Source: Siphonodentalium dalli | Lineage: Eukaryota; Mollusca; Scaphopoda; Gadilida; Siphonodentaliidae | NCBI GenBank assembly: GCA_032622095.1 | Contig: CP136069.1 | Span: forward strand, 51,074,760 to 51,138,759 | Direction of reading: 5' to 3' | Length of the DNA: 64,000 nucleotides | Shown: positions 12,326 to 24,286 of the stretch, piece by piece | Position numbering within the stretch: position 1 is the first letter of the stretch | Layout: each line of letters opens with the position of its first letter | Made by a program: the position numbers and the translations under genes | Notes under the pieces: generated by a model | What the model was told of the DNA's origin: nothing | The model's input: only the letters and a program-made list of their open reading frames with translations | The model's database searches: none

Positions 12326-12637
12326 ATGGTGTGTTTATTTATTTCTTTGGGTAATTTAACGTCGCTTTCATCAACCAGGGCTATATTACGACGTTGCCAG
12401 GTGGAAGGAAAGCCCGAGCACAAAGGTAAATCGAGCTGTTATTTCATTGGCTGAAAGAATTACCCAATGTTCCCGGCGAAACCACCGACAATCGGCGAGT
12501 AACTGCATGGCAACTCCCCCAGATAGTGGTATGGTATACAAAGTCAGCGATGAATTGAACCCATATCGCCAGCGCTGGAGAGCGAGTCGGTCTGGAGCAG
12601 ATCCCCTTACCGACTAAGACACCCAGCCCCTGAACTT
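12326..12637 (-). mobile_element. tRNA-derived SINE, copy 1 (minus strand)
   Basis: Read on the minus strand it starts near 12637 and has an A-box-like TGTCTTAGTCGG (12621-12610) and a B box GGTTCAATTC (12561-12552). A body follows that matches the 45.2-kb SINE: CCAGCGCTGGCGATA, GTTGCCATGCAGTTACTCGC, CGGTGGTTT, CAGCCAATGAAAT, and the 3' AAAGCGACGTTAAA. It ends in an AAATAAATAAAC tail. GAATAGCT on both sides (12318-12325, 12638-12645) is the probable target duplication. The 119-codon open frame here is incidental. Confidence 0.85.
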
Positions 12638-12776
12638 GAATAGCTGAGATGTACCATCTGGAAGTGTTTTGTAGAAGCTGGTCTCGTGCTCGTGAAACCC
12701 CGGTCACAGGTACGTGCCCAGAGGGTCTCCATTGGGGGTGTCCACTTTGAAATTTCCAACTGCACCCACCCCTTAA

Positions 12777-13161
12777 ACGCCCACTTAATTTTCGAAACCC
12801 CATATCACATTATATAAAATATATGCCGTATTATATACCATTTGAAAGAGGAGGCTCCAAAACATTGTATTATCAACTTATCCGATATAATAAACTGTGA
12901 ACATGTTGTTTTGTTGAATAACTATAAATCTTACATATATATAGTTTGAATTCTGTTGCATTCTGGGAGCGAAACGGGGGAAATGTTTCTATGATTTAAG
13001 CTATTTTCTATTATTCTATGGGCACTTTCTGAGACACAGACATTCCAAATGGTGATGCATTATGGTATTTTAATCATATTTTATGTCATAGATTGTAAAT
13101 AAAATCGTATATCAAGGCACTATGAAAAAATAATCGGGCGACCCGAAAATTAAATGGGCCC
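12777..13161. mobile_element. Family D MITE, copy 1 (Kolobok-like)
   Basis: Flanked by TTAA at 12773-12776 and 13162-13165. The ends ACGCCCACTTAATTTTCG and (reversed) GGGCCCATTTAATTTTCG are inverted termini. The body landmarks ATACCATTTGAAAGAGGA and AATAAACTGTGAACATG are shared with copies at 41.0 and 57.0 kb. Confidence 0.75.
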
Positions 13162-13273
13162 TTAAACCAGACCAAACTCAAATTCCGTTTCCACCCCGCC
13201 CTTTCAGTTGGAACTCTCTAACTGGTACATCAAGCTTTCAATATGATTGCCATTTCGGACAACTAATGTGTCA

Positions 13274-13331
13274 GGCACGAAATTTCCAACAGCCGAACAT
13301 TTTGACCAAAGTTGGAGGGGGGGGGGGGGGC
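13274..13331 (+). repeat. Family H end fragment followed by a G14 tract
   Basis: GTCAGGCACGAAATTTCC and ATTTTGACCAAAGTTGG match the end of the family H palindrome at 27.6 kb. Fourteen G residues follow at 13317-13330. Confidence 0.6.
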
Positions 13332-13596
13332 TGTCCCTGCACGGTCACAACGTCACTGTGTAAAAACACCCACAATCCATGGTATTCATCACGGATGTCT
13401 GTAACAGATCGAATTTCCACGAATACGCTCTGACAATCTATCGATTGATTCCATCATCGTTAGCTCATTATCTCATTCCAGTCTGACATGATACATTTGT
13501 GTACAAGAAAACTAAGATGCATGCATCAGGTCGGCCGTGAACTATCTACCATAGAATTGTTGTAGCTATCGATTATACATTTTGAAACACCTGTCT

Positions 13597-13640
13597 GTAT
13601 GTATGTATGTATGTGTGTATGCGTGAATGCATGTGTGTAT
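13597..13640 (+). repeat. GTAT/GTGTAT microsatellite
   Basis: Imperfect run of TATG units. Confidence 0.8.
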
Positions 13641-13679
13641 GTGTTATAGACTCTAACACTGCTCGAATTTGGTATTTAA

Positions 13680-14452
13680 CGTGTCAACTTGACCTCGCTC
13701 ATAGGCATGTTTCTGGACCTTGACCGATCCGACTAAAAATTTGTGTGTAGGACTACTTCGATCCCGGGAGCAATATGGACGGGTCCAATTTCACGTGGGA
13801 CCATGTTCTCGAACGTGCTGATATAGGCATGTTTCTGGACCAATTGAACAATAGTTTGGTCAGACGCTGTATATACTGGGTACTGTCCAGATGGAGGCGA
13901 TCACAAACAAAATCCCTAACTAGCCCGAACGAAGTCGAGTACATCAGCTAGTTTAATATATATTTTGGACATTTGTCTGTCTGTTTGTCTGTTAGCTATG
14001 GCCGGGAAAACTGCGGGACAGATTTGACGAAATTTGATACCTAGGGGAAATTATTTCCAGGGAGTATTTTGGACGGGTCAAATCTTGATCCCGACCTGAC
14101 TTTGACATTCAAAAAGATCAATTCAAGGTCAAATCTGGTAAAACGGAAGTATTTCAACGAAATTTGATACCTACTGTTACTTTTGTCCCAGGAGTGTTTC
14201 GGGTGGGTCAAATCATGACCCTGACCTGATCTTGACATTCAAAATTGTCAATTCAAGGTCAAATCGGGTATAAAGCCGGGCGGATTTCGACGGGTACTTT
14301 TGTCGTGACTTTTGTCCGGGGAGTGTTTTGGACGGGTCAAATCGTGACCCCGACATGACCTTCACCTTTAAAATAGTCAATTCAAGGTTAAATCGCGCAT
14401 TTCTCAGAAAATCAGAGGGGAACATCCCGGACGAAGTGGGGTCCACGAGCTA
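13680..14452 (-). mobile_element. Family T, minus-strand tandem copies
   Basis: Read on the minus strand, 14452-13948 starts CACTTCGTCCGGG and carries the AGGTCA-type half-sites and GTCAAATTT-type motifs of the 37-39 kb array. It ends in CCAAAATATATATTAAACTA, as those units end in CCAAAATATATAATAGACTA. A second unit start (ACTCGACTTCGTTCGGGC) follows directly at 13945 and fades near 13680. No protein recognised. Confidence 0.7.
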
Positions 14453-15897
14453 CTATTATATATTTCTAGATTTAGTTACAAACTAAATACCTGTATATTG
14501 TACAAAGAAATGTTTGACAAATATATCTGTATCAATATTACCATACGGGTCATTAAAATAGATACGACGAAACAAATTTTGAAGGGTGCATGTATCAGGT
14601 AAATTTTTATATTTCAAATGATGACAGGAATGCAGAAAGTTGAAGTACCTACGTAATACTGGCTATCCGCATGAAGAGATATACATGTATATAAAAACCA
14701 GATGAGGGATATGTCTGCACAGTTGCTAAACAATTCAGTCATGCAAAAGAGGATCAAAGAGTAAGATACCAAATTGCTGCCTGTGGTAATGTTTTTTAAC
14801 GAAATTCGGGAAAATTAGATTACTCTCACCCTGGTTATCCAGAAGATAATTGTGGAATCTGATGACGATCGGACAAGGGGTCTCGTCTGTAGGATCAACC
14901 AAATTATTTAGCCATAAAAATAGTAAAATTGAAGATCACCGCTGGCAGTGATGTCTTCACAAGGACAGTTTGAGAACAAAATATGGCTCACATCTAGCGG
15001 TGACCCAAAATATCCACATAAGAAAAAGTTCTCCAATAAAAGCTGGCTGCAGGGTGCGCCAATTGATTCAAATTCGAAATTTAGCAGGGTGTACTGCTTG
15101 TGGCCATGTTTTCCCCGCAAATTTGATAGACTGATGGACAAAACCACTGAATCCGTTGAATCAATATACATGTATACATGGATTAATTTATATGCATTGT
15201 TATACACAGTACTGGTATATAAAGGTACTGAAAATAACTATATTACTAGTATACACAAAATAAACCATATATCATGGCTATGGGTTCTAATATCCGAACA
15301 TGACAGCTGAGAACTTGGTGTGAATTAAAGAGTGGTGGTTTCTCAAGCATATCTAACCCTCCACGTTAGAAACATGCCATTAAATGTCATAAGTATAATC
15401 TAGCTTGAGGACAGAAGTGATCCATAAAACCCCCTTAATTCAACCAGGTCCTCGCGCGATGTATGATCGATCACATGATGATCTAGGGGGATTAGAATTG
15501 ATGTATAAAAACAGCACTGCATGTAAATATAAAATAAAATAGTGCTACATCTTATTACAGATTATTGCCATATATAATCAGTGATTATACAGACAGTCTG
15601 ACAAAATAAAGTTTCAGTGACACTCTATCCGAAGAGGGGAATAATTTCATCTGTTACAGTCAATGGAGCAATTATGAATCTGGAAAGGTGAAATTTCTAA
15701 GTAATACTAGATATCGACATGACGCGATAAAATATAACGTAAATGCAATATGGCCGCTGGCGACCATTTTTTCCTATGAAATTAAAAAAATATTTGATAG
15801 CTCTCATCTGATAGATCAATATCAAGATAAATATGAAGTTCGGTGATGATCGGATGAGTGAAGTGGACTGTGGTCTGTGCTAAACGGTTTAGTAATG
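14453..15897. other. Unassigned sequence with a faint internal repeat
   Basis: 14768-14890 and 15750-15870 resemble each other (gaps of ATTACTCTCA/ATAGCTCTCA type and GATGACGATCGG/GATGATCGG), suggesting two decayed members of one repeat. The overlapping opposite-strand open frames at 14908-15310 have no recognisable domain. Confidence 0.4.
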
Positions 15898-16205
15898 CTT
15901 AAAAAGATTCTTACCTTAATATTTTTATGTTCACTTTATAAACTTCACTGAGTCATCTTTGTCATGTATTGAGTTTGATATCTTTTGTTAACAGTTTATA
16001 AATCATGTATGTCTCATGTTTGTTATTTTAATTTATGTGTTTATTATCATTAAATAAAGTTGCATTCCTTAAAAAGATCCTTACCTCAATGTTTTTATGT
16101 TCACTTTATAAACTCCACTGAGTCATCTTTGTCATGTATTGAATTTGATATCTTTTGTTAACAGTTTATAAATTATGTATGTCTCGTGTTCGTTATTATA
16201 TTATA
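15898..16205 (+). repeat. Two-copy tandem duplication, period 170 bp
   Basis: CTTAAAAAGAT at 15898 recurs at 16068, and the following 130 bp match closely (TTTATGTTCACTTTATAAAC, GAGTCATCTTTGTCATGTAT). The first copy ends in AATAAAGTTGCATTC, an AATAAA poly(A)-signal-like end, so the unit may be a processed 3' end or the tail of a retroelement. That origin is inference. Confidence 0.75.
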
Positions 16206-16928
16206 TACACTTTATAGTGTGTTTTCAGAACGAAAACAAATTGAATAAAATCAACAAATTTGTAAATTTAAAAACAATTCAAACGTAGTTGTATTCCATG
16301 TCCCAGCCCGGACATATACACCAAATTTCAATAATATTCATTGAGAAACAACGGACCAAACGCTATATAACACCCGTATACATCTTTTATTCCGTATCGG
16401 ACTCGGGTACATGTTATAGTAGGTACCGAATTGACACACGTCGACTGGGCGAGTTGGCCCTGGGGCGATTAGGCCGATCCCGGCACATTCTAGAATTTAC
16501 CGTATGTATCCGTTTACGCGTAGTTTACTTTAGAAAGTTCCGCAATTAATACCGTAAATAGAGCGACCTTATTTGACAGAGAATGCCTCTGTTATTGATT
16601 ATCAAGTTGCTGTACATTAAAAACGACAAATTCACATGCTCGTTCAAGCGCAGTTAGTCTATTTTCCCCATGTTAAAGGACATCTACAAATACTAAATAA
16701 CGCTAACCTACTGCCGAATGTTTGACACGACAACTGTTAACATATTTGGGCTGAATTCATCTGACGCGGTATTATTCCTCAAAATAAACAACAAAACCAT
16801 CGTTACTTGGAAATGTAGTTTGGGCTAACATTTACATAAATCCTCCAGATCAATTATCCGACACACACGTCAGATGAAAAAGTCACATGAAGTAACCGGC
16901 CAAATTGGCCGAAATGAGCATGCGATAT

Positions 16929-17375
16929 CAAACCTGAGTTTAGTGTGCCTGTCATTTGCAGAATGAGGTCCCCAGAGGGTGAATTTAGTGACGCTATCCC
17001 GCATAGCGGGCTAGCATCACCAAATTCACCCTCTGGAGACCTCATATTCTATGGGAGATATAGACTCAAATTGAAGTTCCCAAATGGTGAATATTGTGAT
17101 GTACACCCATTGGGGAACTTCGATTATGCAGTGTGTCATCGGCCAATTTGGGGATATAGAGAAACTAAAACTAAAAAAGAAATAGATTCTATGTGAAGAA
17201 GTTTCTATAGAAATTTGATAATAAAGGAATTTTCCAGAGAAGATGAGGCCTAAGCAGAATGAGGTCCCCAGAGGGTGAATTTAGTGATGCTAGCCCGCTA
17301 TGCGGGATAGCATCACTAAATTCACCCTCTGGGGACCCCATTCTGTAAATGACAGGTACACTAAACTCAGGCATG
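16929..17375. mobile_element. Family C dumbbell MITE, copy 1 (hAT-like)
   Basis: About 447 bp. Each end is a near-perfect palindrome (16958-17045, 17255-17345) built from GAGGTCCCCAGAGGGTGAAT and its inverse around AGCCCGCTATGCGGGAT-type centres. The outer termini CAAACCTGAGTTTAGTG/CACTAAACTCAGG are inverted. ATGCGAT lies close to both ends (16920-16926, 17379-17385). The short open frames on both strands are caused by the palindromes. Confidence 0.8.
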
Positions 17376-17523
17376 TATATGCGATGGCTATCATAAACCA
17401 ATACACACCCATGCATGTGCATCGCCAGGTCGTAAGTTATTTACAGGTCTTGTTATCTGTTGGAATGTGTGACGACGTGTTGATATTCAGGTAAAACCCA
17501 TATTTACATGTATGTAGTCATGA

Positions 17524-17545
17524 ATATATATATATATATATATAT
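17524..17545. repeat. TA microsatellite
   Basis: Eleven TA units. Confidence 0.9.
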
Positions 17546-17577
17546 GTTGGTCCTGCTCTGCGATTCGCAACTCTTGG

Positions 17578-17795
17578 GTGAATACGCCTTGTCATTGATT
17601 CGCGGCCATGTTTGATCCATCCAGCTCCGTTCTGTTGTTTTAGTGCTACAGGTCTGGTGTAGCATTCAATATATGGAATTCGTGAATATTCAAAAGCTCC
17701 ATATATGGAATGCTACTCAAGAATTTTGACCTGTAGCACTAAAAGCGGAACGGGTGGAGGGATCCAATATGGCCAGTGGCAAGGCGTATTGGAGT
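17578..17795. repeat. Imperfect hairpin with about 95-bp arms
   Basis: The left arm (ATACGCCTTGTCA, GGCCATGTTTGATCC, TTTTAGTGCTACAGGTC, TAGCATTC) is repeated in inverse order and sense up to 17795. The centre holds TCCATATATGGA. No element ends seen. Confidence 0.75.
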
Positions 17796-17799
17796 CACA

Positions 17800-18694
17800 T
17801 ATTATGGTGTGTGATCTATCTTTGTGAGGGGCAGCGAGTCTCATTTTCCACAAAAACAATTTGGAAAGATGGGTATTAGAAAACAAAAATGAAAACATTC
17901 GCCTAGACCAAGTCTTCTCGGTCCAGCACAGCTTGTGATATCGGTTGGGATGATGCTGTTTTGGACCGAGTCCCGCCCTGTTCCTCTTCTATAACGGACT
18001 TTCATTCAAAAGACGTACTACATGTAAACTTGGAGCCCGGTCAATCACGTGACCCCCTGAATATGAATACTCATCTGACATGTCCGCGATTAATCTGTCT
18101 GCGAAATGATATATCATTTACCGTGATATAAAAAGGTATAGTGATGATACGATCGTTTGATGTATTGTTTACATGCATTTTCTGATAGCGCGACAAATCG
18201 AAATTCTCAGGAAAACAAGGATTTGTTTACTTATAAATCTTGTTTCTTTGACATTTAACGAACCTTTGGTATATGCACGTTTGGTATCATCATGCTTTGG
18301 AAAGGCTTCCCTCAATGCGCATATACGCAAAGCTCCCATTTAACATACATTTGACTTTGACATACAAGCAAGATAAGTCCCGCATACGATTCTGGGCATA
18401 TAGTCCGTTATTGAGAGTAAATTTGGATGGAACTTGGTCCAAACAGCATCAATACAACCGATATATCAAGCTGTTGTGGACAGAGATTGGTCTACTCTTG
18501 TCTTGATAACAAGGCTAACAAATTTGGTGCAGAATTTCTATACAGCGGCAGTTAGTCAGATGCCAATATCGCGTTTTTGTAATATATAACCCCAATTCGA
18601 ATGGTCGATTTGTCAAGTGTTATGACAGATCCTTCATGATAATGCTGAATACTCATAGTTCAACGACGGCTTAACTATTTGTTTCCAGAATAGA
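17800..18694. other. Unassigned sequence
   Basis: Contains a short inversion around CGGTCCAGCA/TGCTGTTTTGGACCG (17920-17975), which may extend the preceding foldback. No gene recognised. Confidence 0.35.
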
Positions 18695-18812
18695 TTATAA
18701 GTTTGTCCATCCGTCGTCTGCTGGTATGTCTGATATACCCCCATATGAACAATCGACCATTCCAACGAATGTTTTTTATAACTAATGCGAGAATCCATTT
18801 AGTAAATAAAGG
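18695..18812 (+). mobile_element. Family B fragment (right half)
   Basis: GTCGTCTGCTG, CCATTCCAA, GCGAGAATCCATTTAGTA and AAAGGGTAA follow the order of the right half of family B. Confidence 0.55.
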
Positions 18813-19189
18813 GTAAACATTCAGCGATTCAAATGCGCGTCATACAATGAGTGTTATGGCTGCTCACTGCACAATAGCTCAATTAGAACAACAACAATAC
18901 TAAGTTCCTCACGATGGTACTTCAAAGGGCAGTGGTTATGAACAGCGCCAATTGATTCACAGAAAACTAGTTCCACATCTTTTCATACGTCTGCTTGGTT
19001 GATATCGATTTCCAGTTTGTGGCAGACGATAGACTGACGCCTGGACATGCCAGCACATAATTCTGGCGGCTCTCCATGGGAAAACAGTATAACTGGTTGG
19101 GACGTTATCACACCAGTGAACGCACGTACGATAGCGTTAATATCAAATGTCACTGGCAACTGTGGGGATTCTCCACTCCACCACGAAGC

Positions 19190-19443
19190 CATCAACCAAC
19201 TGGGGCGTCCTGAGATTTTGCGAAAACCTTGTGTCAATTCATTATCTTCAATATGTGAGTCTGCCACAGGGAGCCTCGCATATATAAGCGAATGCACTAG
19301 CTTACAATGTCAAGGTAAATATTTTTGGGCCAATGTATTCTCTTATATATGCGAGGCTTCCCATGGGAGACTCGCATAGCTATACGAGAATGCATTTGCA
19401 CATAATTTTCACAAACTGTCAGGAAGCTGCAGGTATGGAAGGG
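19190..19443 (+). mobile_element. Family A MITE, copy 2
   Basis: The left end is eroded (CAACTGGGGCGTCCTGAG). Both internal palindromes are present (TATGTGAGTCTGCCACAGGG region and TATGCGAGGCTTCCCATGGG region). The right end GGAAGCTGCAGG...GGAAGGG joins TTAA at 19444-19447. Confidence 0.75.
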
Positions 19444-19569
19444 TTAACCCATTCTGAGATCATCTAACACAATGGACTTAGAGCCAAAAATTCACCCACC
19501 ATTGAGAACGCTACACCACGTCTTTATTTAAGTAAACATTTATTATCTTTTCTAGATATTGCTATAAAT

Positions 19570-19862
19570 TTGTTATAGTAAGAAAATACTATGGTCGGAT
19601 TTAGTGTACACTACGCTTTTAAGAACCATCTTATAATCGCTGTAATCCCCAAACTTTCTAGGAATTAAGAAATTATTTCTTATATTAAGAAAATATTAGA
19701 AAAAAATATTAAGAAAAATGTTCTCATAATCAGAATTTAAATTTCTATAAGAATTTGTTTTCTAAATATAAGAAAAATGTCTAGGTAAACTCCCAAGATA
19801 TTATTTCTTATTTTAAGTTTTTCTTCTTCTCAAAATAAGAAAATCCATTTTGGCAGTGTAGT
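19570..19862. repeat. AAGAAAA-rich element ending in TTTTGGCAGTGTA
   Basis: Degenerate TTCTTATATTAAGAAAAT-type units on both strands, closed at the right by CCATTTTGGCAGTGTA. The left (19590-19640) carries a fragment like the family I end (GGATTTAGTGTACACTACGC). Probably a decayed MITE; class unknown. Confidence 0.45.
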
Positions 19863-19956
19863 GACTGAGTCGTAAAACATAACTTTGATGTAGTTAAATA
19901 AGTACGTAATATGTCTAAGTTCTGAACACCCACGGTTATAAGAGAATGTGCTTCAA

Positions 19957-20172
19957 CCCTTTCTACACCAAATACTCATTGATGAGTAGTTATAAGTTCA
20001 ACAAACGACCATAAATCTGAACATTTCTCACCAAATGATATGAATACTTCGGCACTTGTTTTATTTTTTCATCATACTGTCTTCTCATTTTTCTGAACAT
20101 CCCCTCCAAGTGAATATTATACCATTCCAATATTTACTTTTATGTGGGAGAATCTATTTAGTATAGAAAGAG
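19957..20172 (+). mobile_element. Family B MITE, copy 2
   Basis: 216 bp starting CCCTTTCTACACCAAATACT after TCAA (a mutated TTAA) and ending GTATAGAAAGAG before TTAA (20173-20176). The inverted termini match family B. Confidence 0.75.
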
Positions 20173-20301
20173 TTAACATTTTGTGCCATTGGACATCGAA
20201 AACAGAAACGCTCTTTATTGTGACCTTTTGGCCGACATTAGATACTTCAAACACCGTGAAACGTAGCAGTAAGTGGTATCGAATTGCATTGGATATTTTA
20301 A

Positions 20302-20524
20302 AAGGGGACTATACACTAAATTTTATGGGACCATCTCTTAAATTACACTCAACAGCATATACGCAACGAATGAATGAATTTGATCCACGGATGAGTGCAA
20401 AATACACTCATGTGCTCTATGACCGATGTAAAACACATAGTAATTATAATGAAAATGATTTAATGAACCGATTCATATAGTAGGAGATGTTCCCATAAAT
20501 GGTCGGATGTGCAGTACCTCTTTT
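20302..20524. mobile_element. Family I MITE, copy 1 (Kolobok-like)
   Basis: Starts AAGGGGACTATACACTAAAT just after TTAA and ends GGTCGGATGTGCAGTACCTC before a degraded TTAA. Shares ACTCAACA, CGAATGAATGAATTTGA and CAAAATACACTCATGT with the copies at 23.6 and 25.8 kb. Confidence 0.65.
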
Positions 20525-21512
20525 AGAACCACATTATAATCGCTCTAATCCCCAGAATTCACGGTCGGTTGTATCGCTTTATAGATCGTGTTGCGTTTCC
20601 CCCAACTTGACAAAATATATATTTCACTGGCAACAAAACATTACACAACCGAGTTTGTAATACAGATGAAAACCCGACATCCGCATCACATGCCGCACGC
20701 ACACACTCTCTGCACTGCATGCTCTTTATAAACACTTTGTGCTACACATGTATCTGCTATGTAATTTATATATGTGCTATGTGCTATATCTGCTATGTAT
20801 TTTATGAATGTGCTATGCTTGTATCAAGAGAGGGGCAACTGTAAGTTCTGTAACTTGTGCCACGATCCCTATGTAAATATATCTTTCTATATAGATACTT
20901 TCAAATATGTTTAAAGTAAAAAAAACATGATGTTTGTTATACACATGGTGTGCGGACGTCAGACTCCTATTCTGAAATCACAAAAGAAGTCTGCCACATC
21001 ACGAAATTACTAGATTTTACGAGAAATGGCCCACATCAAATATTCATTGAACTAATCTAATGTGTCTGATCCAAGGAATATGGGATTCGCAGACACAACG
21101 GCCGTTAATACGATGAAATTATACCATCCATCGACCTATCTCAGAATGATGGCCTTCTGTACCACCCATAATTAACGTCGAATCAAATATATCGGCATCG
21201 GTCGTACAACTCACTTAACCGACTATCTAAACTGGTTTTTGCAAATTATATAACTAAAAGACATCCAATTGGAGGAGTCAAGCCGGGGTCGCCATATTCA
21301 ATTTGAAACGCAATTATTGATTGGATGTGTAATTGAAACGTGTGTGACTTGGATCAATGAAATGAGCATGCAATCATTGCCAGGAACCGGGCGAAGGTGA
21401 ATACGAGTCAATCAACGGAGTGGGGCCTTCAGACGTAATGCAATATGGAGCTTAAACGTGTGGGGATGCAATCGATCAATCTACTCCGTTCATAATTTAG
21501 GATACGTCGATG
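20525..21512. other. Unassigned sequence
   Basis: No gene recognised. Short TGCTATGTA repeats at 20755-20815. Confidence 0.4.
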
Positions 21513-21521
21513 TCTAACCAC

Positions 21522-21889
21522 CAGGCCTGAGAATATGGTGCCAGACATTTGCAGAATGAGGTCCACAGAGGGTGAATTTAGTGACGCTACCGGCACAGTT
21601 GGCTAGCGTCACCAAATTCATCCCCTGGGAACTCATTCTACATGCCATCATCTGCTACGGGAGACCTAGACTGATATTTAATTTCCCAGATGGTGAATAT
21701 TGTGATGTGCACAAATTTGACACCTCGATTATGTGTCGTCTGCCAATTTGGTGATGAAGAGAAACTAATCTAAAGAAGAAAAAACATCTTTGTGAAGAAG
21801 TTTCTAATGAAAAAATAGAAACTTGTTCATTTGACAATAAATGATGCCTAAGAAAATTCTGCAAATTCCCGGCACCATATTCTCAGGTC
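21522..21889. mobile_element. Family C dumbbell MITE, copy 2 with exact target duplication
   Basis: Termini CAGGCCTGAGAATATGGTGC and its inverse GCACCATATTCTCAGGTC. The perfect 9-bp duplication TCTAACCAC flanks it (21513-21521, 21890-21898). The left end palindrome is present; the right-hand one is deleted. An 8-9 bp duplication with CA-type termini fits the hAT superfamily. Confidence 0.85.
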
Positions 21890-21898
21890 TCTAACCAC

Positions 21899-22510
21899 AG
21901 TGTTTCCTTGGCATGGAAGCGGACACAACAATGTTTAGGTGGAAGGTGTGATGGACTATATTCATCATAGTAATTATGAATAACACGATGGACCGATTTC
22001 GATCTTTCCACAGCTGTCAATCAAATAATTATTAGAAGATATTTTCAACCAATCAGCGATTAAGCGGGTCGTTTGCTGCATGAACAATGATATGCCATCT
22101 TTTTTCACCCTATAGATAATTTAGATATCCGTGCACTTATTCAGTGTAATTGAGCTATTTACAAACGCCGTTTTTGGTGTCATATCATAATGTATTGAAA
22201 TTGCGATTATCCATTATTGAGAACAGTGTATTTCATTTTGGGTGGCATTTAAAACAAAATTCGCATATGAAGACAAGAGCAGAGTAGCAGCCGTTATAGA
22301 TAATAGATAATTTATTGACAATTTACACCCTGGGGGGGGGGGGGGGGGGGGGGGATACCATACAAGATAACGCGAAATATACAAATTATATATGAAATTG
22401 TAAGACATAATAAATAATACAAGTAATTGTTTTACGCTCTCTCTTAAAATAATGTCCGGACCATGTTACAGACTGTAGTACAAACATCTTTGTTTTCGTT
22501 TTTCATAAGA
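21899..22510. other. Unassigned sequence with a G23 tract
   Basis: A run of 23 G residues at 22332-22354. Otherwise nothing recognised. Confidence 0.5.
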
Positions 22511-22829
22511 AATATGAATTCATCGTCCTCATTCATATCATAATTGAAATTCGGGAGAGAATCGTAAAGGAGAAATATCCACACAATGCAGTCTTGTCTT
22601 TAGTGAGATTTAAAGTGGTCATTAATAACAGGGAGAGATAAACATATAAATTGATTTTGAGGGGTGCATCAAATATGAATTTATCGTCCTCATTCATATA
22701 TAGAAATTCGGGAGAGAATCGTAAAGGAGAAATATCCACACCAGTCTTGGCTATATTGGTACTTAAAATGTTCATTAATAGCACGAGAGATAACAATATA
22801 AATGGATTAATTTTGAGGGGGCAACAATT
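22511..22829 (+). repeat. Two-copy tandem duplication, period 161 bp
   Basis: AATATGAATT at 22511 recurs at 22672. Both copies continue with CGTCCTCATTCATAT, ATTCGGGAGAGAATCGTAAA and GGAGAAATATCCACA, then TTTTGAGGG. The overlapping 87-codon frames on both strands come from this unit. Confidence 0.8.
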
Positions 22830-23108
22830 TCACTCATCAAAAATCTCTTCCCGAGCAAAATGTTGTATTGGAAATTTCCAGGCTTGGTTCAAGTGGTTCG
22901 AAGACAGAATTTAGTGAATATGAATTGCGTGTCAGGTCGCCATGGATCAACTAGCATAATATTGCCTGCATTACCTGGGGACCAAGATGAAATTAAGAGT
23001 GAGAAATTATATGAATTATAAATATAGGCACCAGTGTGCGGCTACGGGTGTTTGACACAACGTGATAATAAATATATTTGCTACTCGTCTTGGTGGACAC
23101 ATACGTAT

Positions 23109-23533
23109 CAGGCCAGCAAATAGTGTGTCTATCATTTGCAGAATGAGGCCCCCCCCCAGATGGTGAATTTAGCGAGCGAGCATCACCAAAATCACCCTCT
23201 GTGACATCATTCTGCTTAGGCCTCATCTTCTGGGAAGTATCTATAGTCTCAAATTAAAATTGTTTTTAGTTACTTTTTCCCTTCTGGGAAGTTTCTATAT
23301 CCCCTAATTTGCAGAAGATAGCATTCATAATCGAGGTGACTGATGGGTGAACAACACCAACTCCAACTGGGGAGAAATTCAATCTGATCCTAGGTCCCCC
23401 TAGCAGTTGTGGCCTAAGCAGAATGAGGCTAGCACAGGGTGAATTTGGTGACGCTAACCCGTAGTGATAGCATCAATAAATTCATCATTTGGACCCCATT
23501 CTGCAAACGACAGACAACACCACTTACAGGCCT
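23109..23533. mobile_element. Family C dumbbell MITE, copy 3
   Basis: Starts CAGGCCAGCAAATAGTGTGT and ends ACAGGCCTG. Both terminal palindromes are present but decayed. Central TTCTGGGAAGTTTCTATATC and AATCGAGGTGACTGATGGGT are as in the full copies. No clear target duplication. Confidence 0.7.
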
Positions 23534-23609
23534 GACTATTATGCAAATGTCCAAACTGTCTGTTTGCGGTGTCACTCCTCTTTTCTGATGATTCATATCC
23601 CTCTGATAA

Positions 23610-23962
23610 AGGGGAACTGTACACTGAATCCGGCCATTTATGGGGCCATCTCCTTTGATATACTCAACATAATAATGCAACAAATGAATGAATTTGAGCC
23701 ATGGACCAGTGCAAAATACACTCATGTTCTCTATGAACGACGATGCAAACAACATGGTAATTATAATGCAAATAAGTTGATGACTCGAGTCATAAACTCA
23801 TTTTCATTATATATAATTATCATCTTGTTTGCATCGTTCATACATAACATGAATGTATTCTTCACAAATCCATGGATCAAATTCTTTCATATGTTGCATA
23901 TATTCTGTTGAGTATCAAAGTAGATGGTCCCAAAATGGCCGGATTCAGTGTACAGTACCCCT
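23610..23962. mobile_element. Family I MITE, copy 2 (largest, near-palindromic)
   Basis: 353 bp. The inverted termini, about 45 bp, start AGGGGAACTGTACACTGAAT and end ATTCAGTGTACAGTACCCCT, followed by TTAA (23963-23966); the left site is mutated to ATAA. The arms extend inward: GGGCCATCT/GATGGTCCC, ATACTCAACA/TGTTGAGTA, CATGTTCTC/GAATGTATT. The 140-codon frame is an artefact of the foldback. Confidence 0.8.
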
Positions 23963-24273
23963 TTAACTGGTATACTCGGGATTAATATGCCCATTTGATA
24001 CATGTATAGTATTCAGGATTCAACAATAGGACTGGTACGCAGCTTCTATAAAACATAATTGTTCAAATTTTTATTATTTCTTAGCCAAAATGATATATTT
24101 TGACGTAAAATTCAGTCCCATATATACAACTTAATGAGTTGTTATGGACATTACTTCAGCAAATGAGTGAAACGTATCATATTAGTGTGAAATAACCATG
24201 ACTTGTATTCTCTATTTTCTTAAACATTCATGCAGTACGCAGGATTCACCCCTCTTTTGTATTTATGATTCAT

Positions 24274-24286
24274 GGGGGGGGGGGGG
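24274..24286 (+). repeat. G13 tract
   Basis: Thirteen G residues next to the GGATTCACCCCTCTTT motif shared with 11966-12027 in inverse. Confidence 0.95.

Noticed and set aside
12444-12803. 119-codon minus-strand frame
   Set aside because: It covers a tRNA-derived SINE and the left end of a family D element.
23489-23911. 140-codon plus-strand frame and its antisense partner
   Set aside because: It lies in the family I foldback; mirrored frames on both strands are expected from a palindrome.
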